Shown one piece after another: positions 27,678 through 36,685 of a stretch of 64,000 nt of DNA. The stretch's first letter is position 1, and each line of letters starts with the position of its first letter. The position numbers and the translations under genes are program-made. Under the pieces are notes generated by a model. The model was not told where the DNA came from, made no database searches, and saw only the letters and a list, made by a program, of their open reading frames with translations. The stretch is from Planctomycetales bacterium ZRK34 (GTDB lineage Bacteria; Planctomycetota; Phycisphaerae; Phycisphaerales; Zrk34): NCBI GenBank assembly GCA_014873095.1, contig CP050848.1, positions 2,232,001 through 2,296,000 on the forward strand, in the 5' to 3' direction.

Positions 27678-29594
27678 TCATGGTGTAGTAACAGACGCGC
27701 GACCCACCGACCATGTAGCCCCTGCGGCGCGGCGTGGGGCGCCGTGTTCATACGCGCCGAGGTCCGGCGCCGGGCCGGTGAACGACTCGGTGATGCCGGG
27801 GATCACGACGCCGGCGTTGATCGCTCGGCTGTCGGAACTCAACCGCAGATCGAACGCCTCGACATTCACGAATTCACCGGGCTGCGCATCATCGCGGTTG
27901 TGATCCTGCTCGGTGAAACCGATAAGTTTGTTGTCAGCAAGATTGTTGCGGAAAACGATCGAGGCGGGCGGGTTTTTACTTCTGCCGCGACAGCCGATCG
28001 ACGCCTGCTTGGTCTGCAGCACGGTGTTGTTGGCCACGAAGTAGTCGGTCATGCCGACGCCGGAGTTGTGCAGGAAGATACCGATGTCGCAGGCGGGTCC
28101 GCCGACGACGGTGTTGTGATGGATCACGCCGCCGCAGCTTCCATTGTCGAAATAGATGCCGAAGGCGTGGCGGGTCGAGTGGGTGCGCACACAGACGTTG
28201 TAGGCAACGGTGGTGTTGACCGGCGGTGTGGGGCCCTGGTTGTTGATGTAGAAGAAACCGCAGTCGGTATTCAGCATGCCGACGTCGGTGACGAGGTTGT
28301 ATTGGATGTCGAGCCCGAAGCCGACCTTTTCGACGCCGCAAAGACGATTGCCGCCGTCGATGCCGGCCTGCCCGCAGCGGCGGATCGTGTTGCCCAGCAC
28401 GTGATTGTTCTGCCCGAAACACTGCACCGGGTGCATGCGCCGGCCGAGCCAGTTGATGTCTTCAACGATGCAGTTTTCGAGTGTGTTGTCGTTGCCTTCC
28501 AGGCGGACGCCGCTGCCCCAACTGTGAGCGATCAGGCAGTCGGCGATGTGATTGCCCGAGCCGGATACGAACACGCCGCACGATCCATCGTCGACGCCGC
28601 CGTAGTCTGAGCCCTGCGGATAGTCGTAGCTGGTCCACGGGGCGGGGTAGCGGATCATGCACCCGGTCACGCGGCAGTCGATCGAATCAGCCAGCTTCAC
28701 CGAGGCGGCTTGCAACTCGATGCGCTCGACGACGATGCCTTCACGCCCGGTCAGATCAACCCCCCACAGGCGCGTGCGCGCCTCGACGCGACCCTGCTTG
28801 ATGTCCGCCCCGGTCGGTGGAATCAGTCGGAGCACGCCATCGGCCCAGTGCCACTCGCGCGGCGCGTCCAATGCGCGCCGATGATTGATGATGTAGCCAA
28901 CGCCTTCGCCGACGGCCGAGTTGGCGTTCACCGAACGCCGCCACCAGAACGGCAGATCGGTGATCGTGATGCGATTGTCAGCTGACCCGATGATGCGACC
29001 GCAAGCGGCGGTGAACGGATTGGGCCCGTTGCGCCCCAGGTAATACCCGCCGACCCACGCATCGGCCTCGGCCGGGGGCATGTCGGCGAACTCGACCTGC
29101 CCGACGGTTTTCTGCTTCGGGTCCGGCGTGCTGGTGACGGTTTTGTCCCACGCGTCGTAGCTGAGCATCTGCGAGCCGGCCGGCCGATTCGGGTAGCGCG
29201 CCAGGTCCATCCGCTCACCGTCGACAAACACCTGCATCGTGCGCGACTCAACGGGCGCGGCCATGATCGCGTCGCGCTCCGCCTGCCAGGGGCCTTCGAC
29301 GACGTCGCAACCGGTGATCACGACGCGCTCGTTTTTGTACGGCCCGAAATACAGATGGTCCGCCGCCGGCGTGACGGTTTCACGATACACGCCGCCGCGG
29401 ATCAGGCATCGCTCACCGGGCTGCATGTGCTCCGCCGCCGTGCTGATCGTGCGAAACGGCCGCCCGAAGCTGCCATCGTGATCGACGTCGTCGCCGTGCG
29501 TCGCTGAAACGTAGTACGTGCCGCGCGTGGTCTGACAGGCACTCAAAGACATCACGCCCAACGCCATCACCAACAACATACCCGTCGATTTCAT
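27678..29594 (-). CDS. Parallel beta-helix lipoprotein (polysaccharide lyase-like)
   Basis: 638 residues. A lipoprotein signal peptide ends with lipobox LSAC (Cys about 20). After YYVSATHGDDVDHDGS comes the typical opening of right-handed beta-helix proteins (FRTISTAAEHMQPGERCLIR, GGVYRETV), followed by coils with asparagine ladders such as NHIADCLIAHSWGSGVRLEG and NTLENCIV (about 320-560). Such proteins are often alginate or pectate lyases or mannuronan epimerases, so a carbohydrate-active role fits its place between two sulfatase genes. No catalytic triad could be assigned by eye. Start ATG 29594 behind GAGG. It is probably co-transcribed with the sulfatase genes on both sides (gaps of 26 and 40 bp). 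Confidence 0.85.
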   Translation of the reverse strand: MKSTGMLLVMALGVMSLSACQTTRGTYYVSATHGDDVDHDGSFGRPFRTISTAAEHMQPGERCLIRGGVYRETVTPAADHLYFGPYKNERVVITGCDVVEGPWQAERDAIMAAPVESRTMQVFVDGERMDLARYPNRPAGSQMLSYDAWDKTVTSTPDPKQKTVGQVEFADMPPAEADAWVGGYYLGRNGPNPFTAACGRIIGSADNRITITDLPFWWRRSVNANSAVGEGVGYIINHRRALDAPREWHWADGVLRLIPPTGADIKQGRVEARTRLWGVDLTGREGIVVERIELQAASVKLADSIDCRVTGCMIRYPAPWTSYDYPQGSDYGGVDDGSCGVFVSGSGNHIADCLIAHSWGSGVRLEGNDNTLENCIVEDINWLGRRMHPVQCFGQNNHVLGNTIRRCGQAGIDGGNRLCGVEKVGFGLDIQYNLVTDVGMLNTDCGFFYINNQGPTPPVNTTVAYNVCVRTHSTRHAFGIYFDNGSCGGVIHHNTVVGGPACDIGIFLHNSGVGMTDYFVANNTVLQTKQASIGCRGRSKNPPASIVFRNNLADNKLIGFTEQDHNRDDAQPGEFVNVEAFDLRLSSDSRAINAGVVIPGITESFTGPAPDLGAYEHGAPRRAAGATWSVGRASVTTP

Positions 29595-29634
29595 GTTCGC
29601 GCCTCAAAAAATTAACCGTCGGCCGATCGTCGTT

Positions 29635-31038
29635 TTACCGCCGGGTATCACGCGGCTCGGCGAGCCACGCCGCCAGTTGCTTGTGCATCGAGCGCACACG
29701 ATCCGGCTCGCGATCCAGCAGGTTCACCTGCTCGCCGGGATCATCGACGACGTTGCACAGCTCAACGGGTTTACCGTCGAAGCACATCAGCTTCCACGGC
29801 CCCTGCCGCATGATTTCCTTCGAATACGGCTTGGGCTTGGGATCGTGTCGCTGAAGGTGGCGGTACAGATCCATTTGCCAGAACAACGTGCGCTGCCCGG
29901 GATCGACTGCATGATCGGCCGTCAGCATCGGCAGAAGATTCATGCCGTCGAAATGCACATCGCCCGGCGGCTTCACGCCCCCCGCGGCGCACAGCGTCGG
30001 CAGCAGATCGGTCATGTGGGTCACGGCATCGCGCGTCGCCCCTGCCGGCACACGCCCCGGCCAGCGCACGATCGCCGGCACGCGCAACCCGCCTTCGTGA
30101 AGGTCGGTCTTGCCGCCTTTGTACGGGCCGATGTCCGCTTCGTAAGCGCCGCCGTTGTCGCTGGTGAACACCACGATCGTGTTGTCCGCGATGCCGAGTT
30201 CATCCAGCGTATCCAGCACATCGCCGAGACGAGCGTCCATGTGGGCGACCATCGAGCGGAAGCGATGCTGGTCGTCGCTGATGCCCTCGGCGGCGGTGGC
30301 CGACCAATGCGGTTCGGGGGCCGGCTCATACGGCTTGTGCGGCACGAGCCACCACACGTTCAAAAAGAACGGCCGCCCCGCCGCGTGAAATTTGCGAATC
30401 ATCTCGACGGCGTAATCCCCGTTGCAGTCGGTGAAATGTTTACGGTAGTACGGGTCGTCTTCGCCGACACGCCGATCGTCGCGCAGCAGGCAGGTTCCAC
30501 CCTCGCGATACAACACGCGCCGCTTGCCCAACTGCCCGCGCAACGGCTGCTGTTCGATCTGACACTGGTAGTGGTCGAACCCCATCTGACGCGGGCCGGG
30601 CAGACTCGCATCGCGCAGCCCGTCGTCCGTCACGTGCAACCCGCCGAGGTGCCACTTGCCCACATGTGCCGTCTGGTAGCCCGCCTGCTGAAGCAACCGC
30701 GCGATCGTCACCACATGCGGCGGCAGGTGTTCGGGCCCGTCGGAAAAATGCTTGCGGACATCGAAGCGCAGTGGGTATCGCCCCGTGAGCATCGACACGC
30801 GCGACGGGGTGCACACAGCCGACCCCGCGTAGAAATTCGTCAGCTTCATCCCGCCGGCCGCGAGGCGGTCGAGGTTCGGCGTCTTGACCGCCGTGCCGCC
30901 GAAGCAGCCGGGGTCCTGGTAGCCCATGTCGTCAGCGAGCAGAATCAGAATATTCGGCCGGGTCGATCCCGCGGCGTGTCCTGCCGCACCGAACGTGATC
31001 CAACACAGAAGCACCCACCCCACGCATCGAACAAACAT
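29635..31038 (-). CDS. Secreted sulfatase (formylglycine type), second copy
   Basis: 467 residues. Two ATGs stand in tandem (31041 and 31038); the second has the better spacing to GGAG. A signal peptide spans about 1-22 (VLLCWITFGAAGHA). The core opens RPNILILLADDMGYQDPGCFGG. The maturation signature CTPSR at about 79-83 gives the formylglycine site. GKWHLGG, TSDNGGAYE and RWPGRVPAG are further sulfatase marks. It is clearly paralogous to the sulfatase at 26.2-27.7 kb but divergent, so the two may remove sulfate at different positions of one polymer. The next gene upstream is a pseudopilin 27 bp away. Confidence 0.94.
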   Translation of the reverse strand: MFVRCVGWVLLCWITFGAAGHAAGSTRPNILILLADDMGYQDPGCFGGTAVKTPNLDRLAAGGMKLTNFYAGSAVCTPSRVSMLTGRYPLRFDVRKHFSDGPEHLPPHVVTIARLLQQAGYQTAHVGKWHLGGLHVTDDGLRDASLPGPRQMGFDHYQCQIEQQPLRGQLGKRRVLYREGGTCLLRDDRRVGEDDPYYRKHFTDCNGDYAVEMIRKFHAAGRPFFLNVWWLVPHKPYEPAPEPHWSATAAEGISDDQHRFRSMVAHMDARLGDVLDTLDELGIADNTIVVFTSDNGGAYEADIGPYKGGKTDLHEGGLRVPAIVRWPGRVPAGATRDAVTHMTDLLPTLCAAGGVKPPGDVHFDGMNLLPMLTADHAVDPGQRTLFWQMDLYRHLQRHDPKPKPYSKEIMRQGPWKLMCFDGKPVELCNVVDDPGEQVNLLDREPDRVRSMHKQLAAWLAEPRDTRR

Positions 31039-31065
31039 CATGCACTCCAGCCGAGTCGGTCGTGA

Positions 31066-31782
31066 TTATCGATAGATGTCCCAAAGCTGATCGCGGGCCG
31101 CCGCCTCGTCGGGGTAGACCTCAGCCTTGCGGCGATACTCCGCATGCACATCGAAAAACTGCAACACCGCGCCTTCGTCATGGCGATACGCGATTCCGAG
31201 CGCAATGCTGCCCGCGGCGCGGCTCTCACCATAAATATCCCAGTGCACCGCATAGTTGGCGTGGGACTTGTCGCTCAAAGACCAATTGGTGTCGATGGTC
31301 TGAATGATCGACGAGGGGTGTCGGATCGCGGTGCGAACCGGGCTGTCGTAAGCGCCCGCAACGTTTTGTATCTTTTCGATCGTCTGCATGTTCTGACCGT
31401 ATACCACGTTGGCGGCTTTGTTCGGCTGAACCGCCAGCTTGGTCGGACAATACAAGCCCTTGGGCACAAGCGTGGTCTCGTTCTTGAAATACATCTCGTC
31501 GTTGGAAAGCCCCACCATTGAACGCAACAACTCATTGGCCATCCACAACCGGTCCGGCCAGGGCGCTCCATCACCCTCAAACGGTTGCACGTACTTCTCG
31601 CGCTGATCGGTGGCGTACATGCTGTTGCCGGTGGCCCACTGACGCTGCACCGACTGGCAGGCGACCATGCGGGCCGTGTCGCGCGCCTTGCTCATCGACG
31701 GCAGAAGAATCGCGATCAACAGCGCAATGATCGCCACGACCACCAGCAGTTCGATCAGCGTGAAAGCATGTCGTCGTTGCAT
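31066..31782 (-). CDS. Type II secretion/type IV pilin-like pseudopilin (DUF1559-like)
   Basis: 238 residues. The N-terminus [20 protein letters not shown] is the class III prepilin signal, cleaved before F with the conserved glutamate five residues on, followed by one membrane helix. The rest is a globular domain as in the very expanded planctomycete pseudopilin families. The C-terminal half contains [11 protein letters not shown] and [17 protein letters not shown], like the H-x-DG region of such proteins. It needs a prepilin peptidase encoded elsewhere. Its place among sulfatase genes suggests a role in secreting or displaying this locus's products, which is inference. Confidence 0.88.
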   Translation of the reverse strand: MQRRHAFTLIELLVVVAIIALLIAILLPSMSKARDTARMVACQSVQRQWATGNSMYATDQREKYVQPFEGDGAPWPDRLWMANELLRSMVGLSNDEMYFKNETTLVPKGLYCPTKLAVQPNKAANVVYGQNMQTIEKIQNVAGAYDSPVRTAIRHPSSIIQTIDTNWSLSDKSHANYAVHWDIYGESRAAGSIALGIAYRHDEGAVLQFFDVHAEYRRKAEVYPDEAAARDQLWDIYR

Positions 31783-31796
31783 AAGCGTTCTTTCAA

Positions 31797-31845
31797 TAGC
31801 CGCGAATCAACGATTCGCGATCCGCGATGCGTTGCATCGCGGCTA
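31797..31845. repeat. 49-bp TAGCCGCG palindromic repeat
   Basis: The outer arms TAGCCGCGA and TCGCGGCTA are inverted, with two inner hairpins (CGCGAATC/GATTCGCG and CGCGATGC/GCATCGCG). It lies between the pseudopilin start and the PEP-CTERM stop. The same outer arms and length occur at 50224-50271. Confidence 0.8.
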
Positions 31846-31846
31846 T

Positions 31847-32557
31847 TTATCCACACCGCCGGCGCATCAGCACCAGGGCGCCGAGTCCGAACATGGCGGC
31901 CGAGGCCGGCTCGGGGATCACCGACAGCGTGGCCGTTCGGCTGCCGTCGATGCCGATGCCGACCCAGAAGACCTGGTTGCCATCGGCGATCGGCTGAGCG
32001 TCGGGGTCGACCTGGAAACGGAAAGCGATCGTGGAAGTCGCCGAGCGGGCGGCCTCGGTTTTGGCGAAAGCGGTCACGTCAAACGAATGCCAGACGTCCG
32101 AGGAGACCGTGTGTGCATCGGCGGGGGTGAACACGCCGCTCTGCAACAGCGTGGCAGCCTGGTGATACTGCGACGCCGCGACGCCGGTGAACGTCACATC
32201 CTCGTAGCCGTACATATCGACCTCGTAGCCGGCCAGGTTGGCGGCGTTGTCGCCGGTGCGTTCCAGAATGACGTTGAAAATGACCTGGCTGGCGGCAGCG
32301 ATCTCGGCACGCTCGGCGGCGGAGGGATTGAAGTAGATCAACATGCGGCCTTCGTTGTTTTCATTCTTGTTGCCGGGTTCACCGATGGCTGCAGCGGTGG
32401 TGGTCGAATTGCCGGTTGAATCGCCCACATCGTCGCCATTGCCGTCGATCAGGCGCGTGGCGCCCGAAGCGGTGACCGTCACCGGAGCTGCCGAAGCCGG
32501 CACGCCCATCATCAGAACCAACACGCCCAGCATCATCCATCCATACATCCGCGTCAT
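31847..32557 (-). CDS. PEP-CTERM protein with CBM96/DNRLRE-like domain
   Basis: 236 residues from ATG 32557 (AAGGAG at 8-nt spacing). Signal peptide about 1-24 (MLGVLVLMMGVPASA). A single domain of about 180 residues carries SFDVTAFAKTEAARSATST near its end, and the tail IPEPASAAMFGLGALVLMRRR is a PEP-CTERM sorting signal: PEP motif, one helix and an arginine cluster, recognised by an exosortase not encoded here. It is very similar to the second half of the fused protein encoded next (SATSTIAF, TGxxAxQYHQAATL, VIPEPA), so the two arose by recent duplication. The DNRLRE/CBM96 label is my fold-level guess. Probably a carbohydrate-binding cell-surface protein. Confidence 0.85.
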   Translation of the reverse strand: MTRMYGWMMLGVLVLMMGVPASAAPVTVTASGATRLIDGNGDDVGDSTGNSTTTAAAIGEPGNKNENNEGRMLIYFNPSAAERAEIAAASQVIFNVILERTGDNAANLAGYEVDMYGYEDVTFTGVAASQYHQAATLLQSGVFTPADAHTVSSDVWHSFDVTAFAKTEAARSATSTIAFRFQVDPDAQPIADGNQVFWVGIGIDGSRTATLSVIPEPASAAMFGLGALVLMRRRCG

Positions 32558-32612
32558 CGTTTTTGCTCCTTGGTCAATAGTCATTCTGCAACTCCCATTG
32601 GGGCCTCATGTC

Positions 32613-34013
32613 TCAGTGCGAACGCCGCCGGCGCATCAGCGCCAAGGCGCCGAGTCCGAACATCGCGGCCGTCGCCGGCTCGGGGATCACCGACAGCGTC
32701 GGCTCGACCGGCACCGCCCCGCCGTTGGCGAAGTCGACGCCTTCCAGCGCCCAGAAGACCTGCTTGCCGTCGACGATCGGCAGCGTGTCGGGGTTGACCT
32801 GAAGTCGGAAGGCGATGGTGGAAGTCGCCGAGCGGGCGGCCTCAGCCTTGGCGAAAGCGGTCACGTCAAACGAACGATCCAGGTCCACCTGCCCGCCATC
32901 GGCGGCGGTGAACGCGTCGGCCTGAACCAGCGTGGCGGCCTGGTGATACTGCGTGGCATTGATGCCCGTGAACTCCACGTCTTCGAAGCCGTACAGGTCG
33001 ACGGCGAAACCCGCCAGGTCGGCGCTGTTGTCACCGGTGCGATCCAGCCGAATATCCAGCGTGATTTCGGAAGCGGCGGCGATCTGAATGCGCTCAGCGG
33101 CATCGGGCGTGAAGAAGACGATGAAGCGGCCTTCGTTGTCTTCGTTGTTGCTGCCGGGTTCACCGACTGCAACGAATTCGGCGCTGAACCCGCCGCCACC
33201 GTCAATGACTCGACCCGCATCCGAAGCGGCGACCACCGTGGCGGCCTGCGCTGCATTGTTGAACCCGATCATCATCGCCAGCGCGAGCGCCGCGAGCGCC
33301 GGGGCGTGGCGCAACATGCGGCGACGACGAAACAGCATCAGCGTGCCCAGGCCCAGCAGAGCAAACGTCGCCGGCTCGGGGATGATCGACAGCGTCGGCT
33401 CGAGCCCCGCGGCGGCTCCGACCGTGCTGACGATGTAATTGTTTTTGGTGGTGTTTTCGTCGGGCAGATCCGCCGGGTCCATCTGCAGGTTGAAGACGAT
33501 CACGCTGCCGGCCAACGCCGCCTCGGACTTCACGAAGCTGGTCACGTCCCACGTCACGATGCCGTTTGCCGTCGTCGCGGTGATCGCATCGTTGATCAGA
33601 ACACCATCGGCGTTCTGATAGTCGGCGTTCACGGCCACGGCGGAAGTGCGACCGGTGTAATACCAGATGTCGATCGCGTATCCGGCCACGTTCTGCTTAT
33701 CGACGAGGTTGATGCTCAGCAGCACCTGCGAGCTGGTCGCGATTTCGGCGCGATCGCTGAGCGTCAACTCGAACGGCAGCCAGTAGCGCAGCTCATCGGT
33801 GGTCGGCTGGGTGGAGCTGTTGCGCTCGCCGATGGCCAACGAGCCGGCGGGTGTCTGCTGGGCGTTGCCCAGTTCGTCGTCGTTGTTGTCATACAGCCCG
33901 CGGTTCTGTCCGCTGGCGATGATGGTGCCGGCGTCGGCAGTGGCGACAAAACCGACCGCAAACATCATCACGGCGATAAACATGGCGAGGGGTTGGGGGC
34001 GTCGATTCAACAT
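32613..34013 (-). CDS. Tandem fusion of two PEP-CTERM proteins
   Basis: 466 residues from ATG 34013 (AGGAG, 8 nt). Residues 1-28 are a signal peptide; 29-205 one domain; 211-216 IPEPAT, then a helix and RRRR at 229-232, which is a complete PEP-CTERM tail. Without a stop the frame runs on into MLRHAPALAALALAMMIGFN (233-252), a second signal peptide, a second domain of the same type, and a second PEP-CTERM tail (IPEPAT at 443-448, ending RRRRSH). No Shine-Dalgarno is seen before the internal ATG at 33317. It is either a true fusion, two proteins made by internal initiation, or a merging of two genes by loss of a stop codon. The second half closely matches the neighbouring 236-residue protein. 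Confidence 0.85.
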   Translation of the reverse strand: MLNRRPQPLAMFIAVMMFAVGFVATADAGTIIASGQNRGLYDNNDDELGNAQQTPAGSLAIGERNSSTQPTTDELRYWLPFELTLSDRAEIATSSQVLLSINLVDKQNVAGYAIDIWYYTGRTSAVAVNADYQNADGVLINDAITATTANGIVTWDVTSFVKSEAALAGSVIVFNLQMDPADLPDENTTKNNYIVSTVGAAAGLEPTLSIIPEPATFALLGLGTLMLFRRRRMLRHAPALAALALAMMIGFNNAAQAATVVAASDAGRVIDGGGGFSAEFVAVGEPGSNNEDNEGRFIVFFTPDAAERIQIAAASEITLDIRLDRTGDNSADLAGFAVDLYGFEDVEFTGINATQYHQAATLVQADAFTAADGGQVDLDRSFDVTAFAKAEAARSATSTIAFRLQVNPDTLPIVDGKQVFWALEGVDFANGGAVPVEPTLSVIPEPATAAMFGLGALALMRRRRSH

Positions 34014-34045
34014 CGTGGTTCTCCTGTCCAGTGGGAGGGGCTTTC

Positions 34046-35473
34046 TCATTTCCAATGCAGTTTCAAATACGGGCGGCAACTTTCGTCGGCATGGCTCGAC
34101 GTGTTGACAATGAAGTTGTTGATCTTGCTGTCGACATGCGGCAGCGGCGCGCCGATCAGTTCACAGCGAAACGCCACGCCGTGGCCGGCCTGCGCTTGGG
34201 CGCGGACGAAGTCGGTCACGTCGATAAACACCGGGCCGACCGGGGTGTCAGCGGTCATCGCCGCATCGCTGATCGTCTGGCCCGCCGCGTGGTAGTCGGT
34301 CGGCAAGGCGGACACGGGCTCGTGATCCGTCAGGCCGATCAGGCGCATCGTCAGTTCGTCGACGTTCTGAACCTGGTTGAGCGTGATGGCCAGTTCGATC
34401 CGGTCTGCCGAGGCGAGGACCGCCCGCTGCTCGTCGGTGAGATCAAACGGCAGGTAGTACCGCAGCGGGTGGCGGTCGGCGCCGCTGTTCTGCTCGCCGA
34501 CGGCAACGGACCCGCGCCGCGGCACGAAGGTGCTGTCGCCGATGCCGTCGCCGTTGGTGTCCAGCAGGGCTGCATCGGTTTTCATTGCGTCGATCCGATC
34601 GGCGCCGGTGTGCCGCCACCAGTTGCGTAAAAAGGTTCCCGGTTCCAGCGGTTGAATCATGCGGGACGACATCGACGGATCGAACACACCGGCATCGCGG
34701 GCGGCCAGTTCCATCGCCGCATGCTCGGCGCCCGGCTGATCGGCCAGCGCCAAACGCACCCGACCGCGCACGACGTAAACCTCCGTGCGCCGGCGGGCGT
34801 CGACCACCATGCGGAATTCGGTGCCCAGGTCGACGACGCGCACCCCGCGCGGCCCGTCAATGCTGAAGCCCACCGCGCCCGGCGGCACCGTCGCCTCCAG
34901 GGCACCGCTGTCGAGGCGGCCGCGGTTGTCATCCAGAATGCGGAAGCTGCAGGGGGCGACCAGACTGACGACCGCCCCGCGATGAAACATGATCTGGGCG
35001 GTGCCGGATTGAAGCTGGATAAGCCCCGGGGCCAGTTCGGCGCCGAGGTCCATCGGCACGGAGGAATCGGTGAACACCGCGCCGGCGGTGTTGGTCAGCA
35101 AGGCGACGCTGCGTGTTGCCGTGGGGCTGGGGGGTGTGGACCGGGCGCCCGGGTCGAACACGAACCAGGCGGTCACGGCCAGCGCGATCAGCGCGGCGGC
35201 GGCGTACCAGACGCTTCGGCGGAGCCTCAGCGTCGGCGTGGGGGCCTGCTCCCTGTCTCCTGTGTCCTGTTCACTGACATGCAGACTGTCGGCGAGCTTT
35301 TCGTTGATGAGGCTGGCGTGCGTACAGATGTGGACCATCAGGTCGCGGGCTGCGGGGTCTGATTCGAGGTGGGCGTCGAGTTCGGCAAGCTGCTCGGCGG
35401 TCAGCGTGTCGTCGAGAAACCCGAGAATCATCGGGCCCAGGTCGGTGCTTGCATCGCGTGCAGGATCAGGCAT
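34046..35473 (-). CDS. FecR-type anti-sigma factor with PEP-CTERM-cargo-like ectodomain
   Basis: 475 residues from ATG 35473 (GGGAGG at 6 nt), overlapping the sigma gene stop by 8 bp. Cytoplasmic anti-sigma region about 1-85, membrane helix about 88-105 (AAAALIALAVTAWF, nearly identical to the helix of the first FecR protein in this window), FecR domain about 150-265 (LQSGTAQIMFHRGAVV, VVDLGTEFRMVVD). The last 185 residues (DTNGDGIGDST, LRYYLPFDLTDEQRAVLASADR, VFIDVTDFVRAQAQAG) resemble the domain found three times in the PEP-CTERM genes just downstream. This suggests the sensor recognises the same ligand as the secreted proteins, or competes with them. It would restrain the adjacent sigma factor. 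Confidence 0.87.
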   Translation of the reverse strand: MPDPARDASTDLGPMILGFLDDTLTAEQLAELDAHLESDPAARDLMVHICTHASLINEKLADSLHVSEQDTGDREQAPTPTLRLRRSVWYAAAALIALAVTAWFVFDPGARSTPPSPTATRSVALLTNTAGAVFTDSSVPMDLGAELAPGLIQLQSGTAQIMFHRGAVVSLVAPCSFRILDDNRGRLDSGALEATVPPGAVGFSIDGPRGVRVVDLGTEFRMVVDARRRTEVYVVRGRVRLALADQPGAEHAAMELAARDAGVFDPSMSSRMIQPLEPGTFLRNWWRHTGADRIDAMKTDAALLDTNGDGIGDSTFVPRRGSVAVGEQNSGADRHPLRYYLPFDLTDEQRAVLASADRIELAITLNQVQNVDELTMRLIGLTDHEPVSALPTDYHAAGQTISDAAMTADTPVGPVFIDVTDFVRAQAQAGHGVAFRCELIGAPLPHVDSKINNFIVNTSSHADESCRPYLKLHWK

Positions 35474-35999
35474 CGTCAACCTCCCCGAGCTTGCGGCGGT
35501 GCTGGCCGATGCAGTCGATCAACTGGTGGTGGATGCGCGACAGGGCTTTGTACACCGCATCGAGCTTCTGCCCGAGCTTGGAGGCGACGGCCGCCCCCTT
35601 GAGCCCGTCGACGTAACGCAGCTTCACGAGCCGGCGCGAACGCGGCGTCAGTTGATCCAGGCAGTGGTGCAGCGCCGCCACGGTCGGGTCCGTCTCCACC
35701 CCGTCGTGATCGATCCACGTCCGGTCCAGCAGATCCATCGTGCGCTGACTGAGGCACTGCGGCTGGCGATCGCGCTGCCGCAGGGCATTCAGCGAGCGGT
35801 GACGGGCGGTCCGCCGAGCCCAGGCCAGCAGATGATCGGCATCGGTGATCTGATCGATGTGGTGGATCGCTTCGAGGCAGACTTCCTGAAACACATCATC
35901 CGCCAGGTTCGGCTCGTGTACGATCGACCAGATGTACGACACGAGCTTGGCTCGTTCCCGCAGCAGTGCTCTGACCAATGTGTCCTGATCCATCACCAT
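35466..35999 (-). CDS. ECF RNA polymerase sigma factor
   Basis: 177 residues from ATG 35999, which has GAGG at 7 nt; a second ATG six bases further in is possible. Region 2 (LADDVFQEVCLEAI, HLLAWARRTARHRSLNALRQRDRQ) and region 4 (LTPRSRRLVKLRYVDGLKG, AAVASKLGQKLDAVYKALSRIHHQLID) are intact. It overlaps the FecR gene by 8 bp and heads the run of PEP-CTERM, pseudopilin, sulfatase and beta-helix genes on the same strand, so that whole run is a candidate regulon. The 100 bp upstream contain no motif I can identify. Confidence 0.92.
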   Translation of the reverse strand: MVMDQDTLVRALLRERAKLVSYIWSIVHEPNLADDVFQEVCLEAIHHIDQITDADHLLAWARRTARHRSLNALRQRDRQPQCLSQRTMDLLDRTWIDHDGVETDPTVAALHHCLDQLTPRSRRLVKLRYVDGLKGAAVASKLGQKLDAVYKALSRIHHQLIDCIGQHRRKLGEVDDA

Positions 36000-36104
36000 G
36001 GGATACCTCAAAGCGACGTCGCCCCACTACTGATACAACATCACGCAAAAAAACTGACACCAGACGGCGACACAATCACGCGCAGGCAATTATACTACAG
36101 TGGT

Positions 36105-36617
36105 TTATATTTTTTTGGGCAGGTTGTCGACGTTCACGACGACCTCGGGAGAGCACAACTCGATGCGCGCCCGGTTGCCGCGATCACGGTAAGCGCGGAT
36201 GTGCGGCTGCAGATCCGGGGCGAGGATCTGCATCGCCTGCTGATGATCCACGAACGTATTCAGCAGCACCTTGCCCACACCGTGGCGCGTACAGTGCTGC
36301 AGGGCGGTGGTCAGCAGACGATTGACCAGATCGGTCTCCCGCAAAGCCAGATCGATCCGCAGGCGAAGAATTTCCGAAACCCCGGGCTCCATCTCCGTGA
36401 CCCCCACCAGCCCGACGATGCGTCCATCCGACTCGGCCACCCAGAAATGATCCTGCGGCTGGGCGAAATAGGAGCATTCGATGCTGTCCATGTCCGCCCC
36501 GGTGTCGCGCGGGTCTTCGTCGCTGCGACCATCGAGCCGCCCACGATAAAACAACTCACGCACCGCGGCGCTGTCTTCATGACGGTAGGAGCGAATCACG
36601 AATCGTTCAGCACACAT
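36105..36617 (-). CDS. GNAT-family N-acetyltransferase
   Basis: 170 residues from ATG 36617; other in-frame ATGs at 36638 and further up make the start uncertain. It opens FVIRSYRHEDSAAVRELFYRG, a typical GNAT beginning, with the central strands FWVAESDGRIVGLVGVTEM and the segment LRIDLALRETDLVNRLLTTALQHCTRHGVGKVLL in the place of the acetyl-CoA binding region, though without a crisp R/QxxGxG/A loop. The C-terminal part (HIRAYRDRGNRARIELCS) is unusual. The substrate is unknown. It sits between the sigma gene and a DUF2934 gene and is in line with both. Confidence 0.7.
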   Translation of the reverse strand: MCAERFVIRSYRHEDSAAVRELFYRGRLDGRSDEDPRDTGADMDSIECSYFAQPQDHFWVAESDGRIVGLVGVTEMEPGVSEILRLRIDLALRETDLVNRLLTTALQHCTRHGVGKVLLNTFVDHQQAMQILAPDLQPHIRAYRDRGNRARIELCSPEVVVNVDNLPKKI

Positions 36618-36685
36618 GGATCGTCCACGCTTGATCATGAAGACCGGCTCTTTTGGGATAAGGACGCCTGCATCATAGCCACAAG

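Noticed and set aside
32343..34295. A 650-codon plus-strand frame antisense to the PEP-CTERM genes.
   Set aside because: Opposite strand carries three PEP-CTERM signals, signal peptides and ribosome binding sites; this frame has none.
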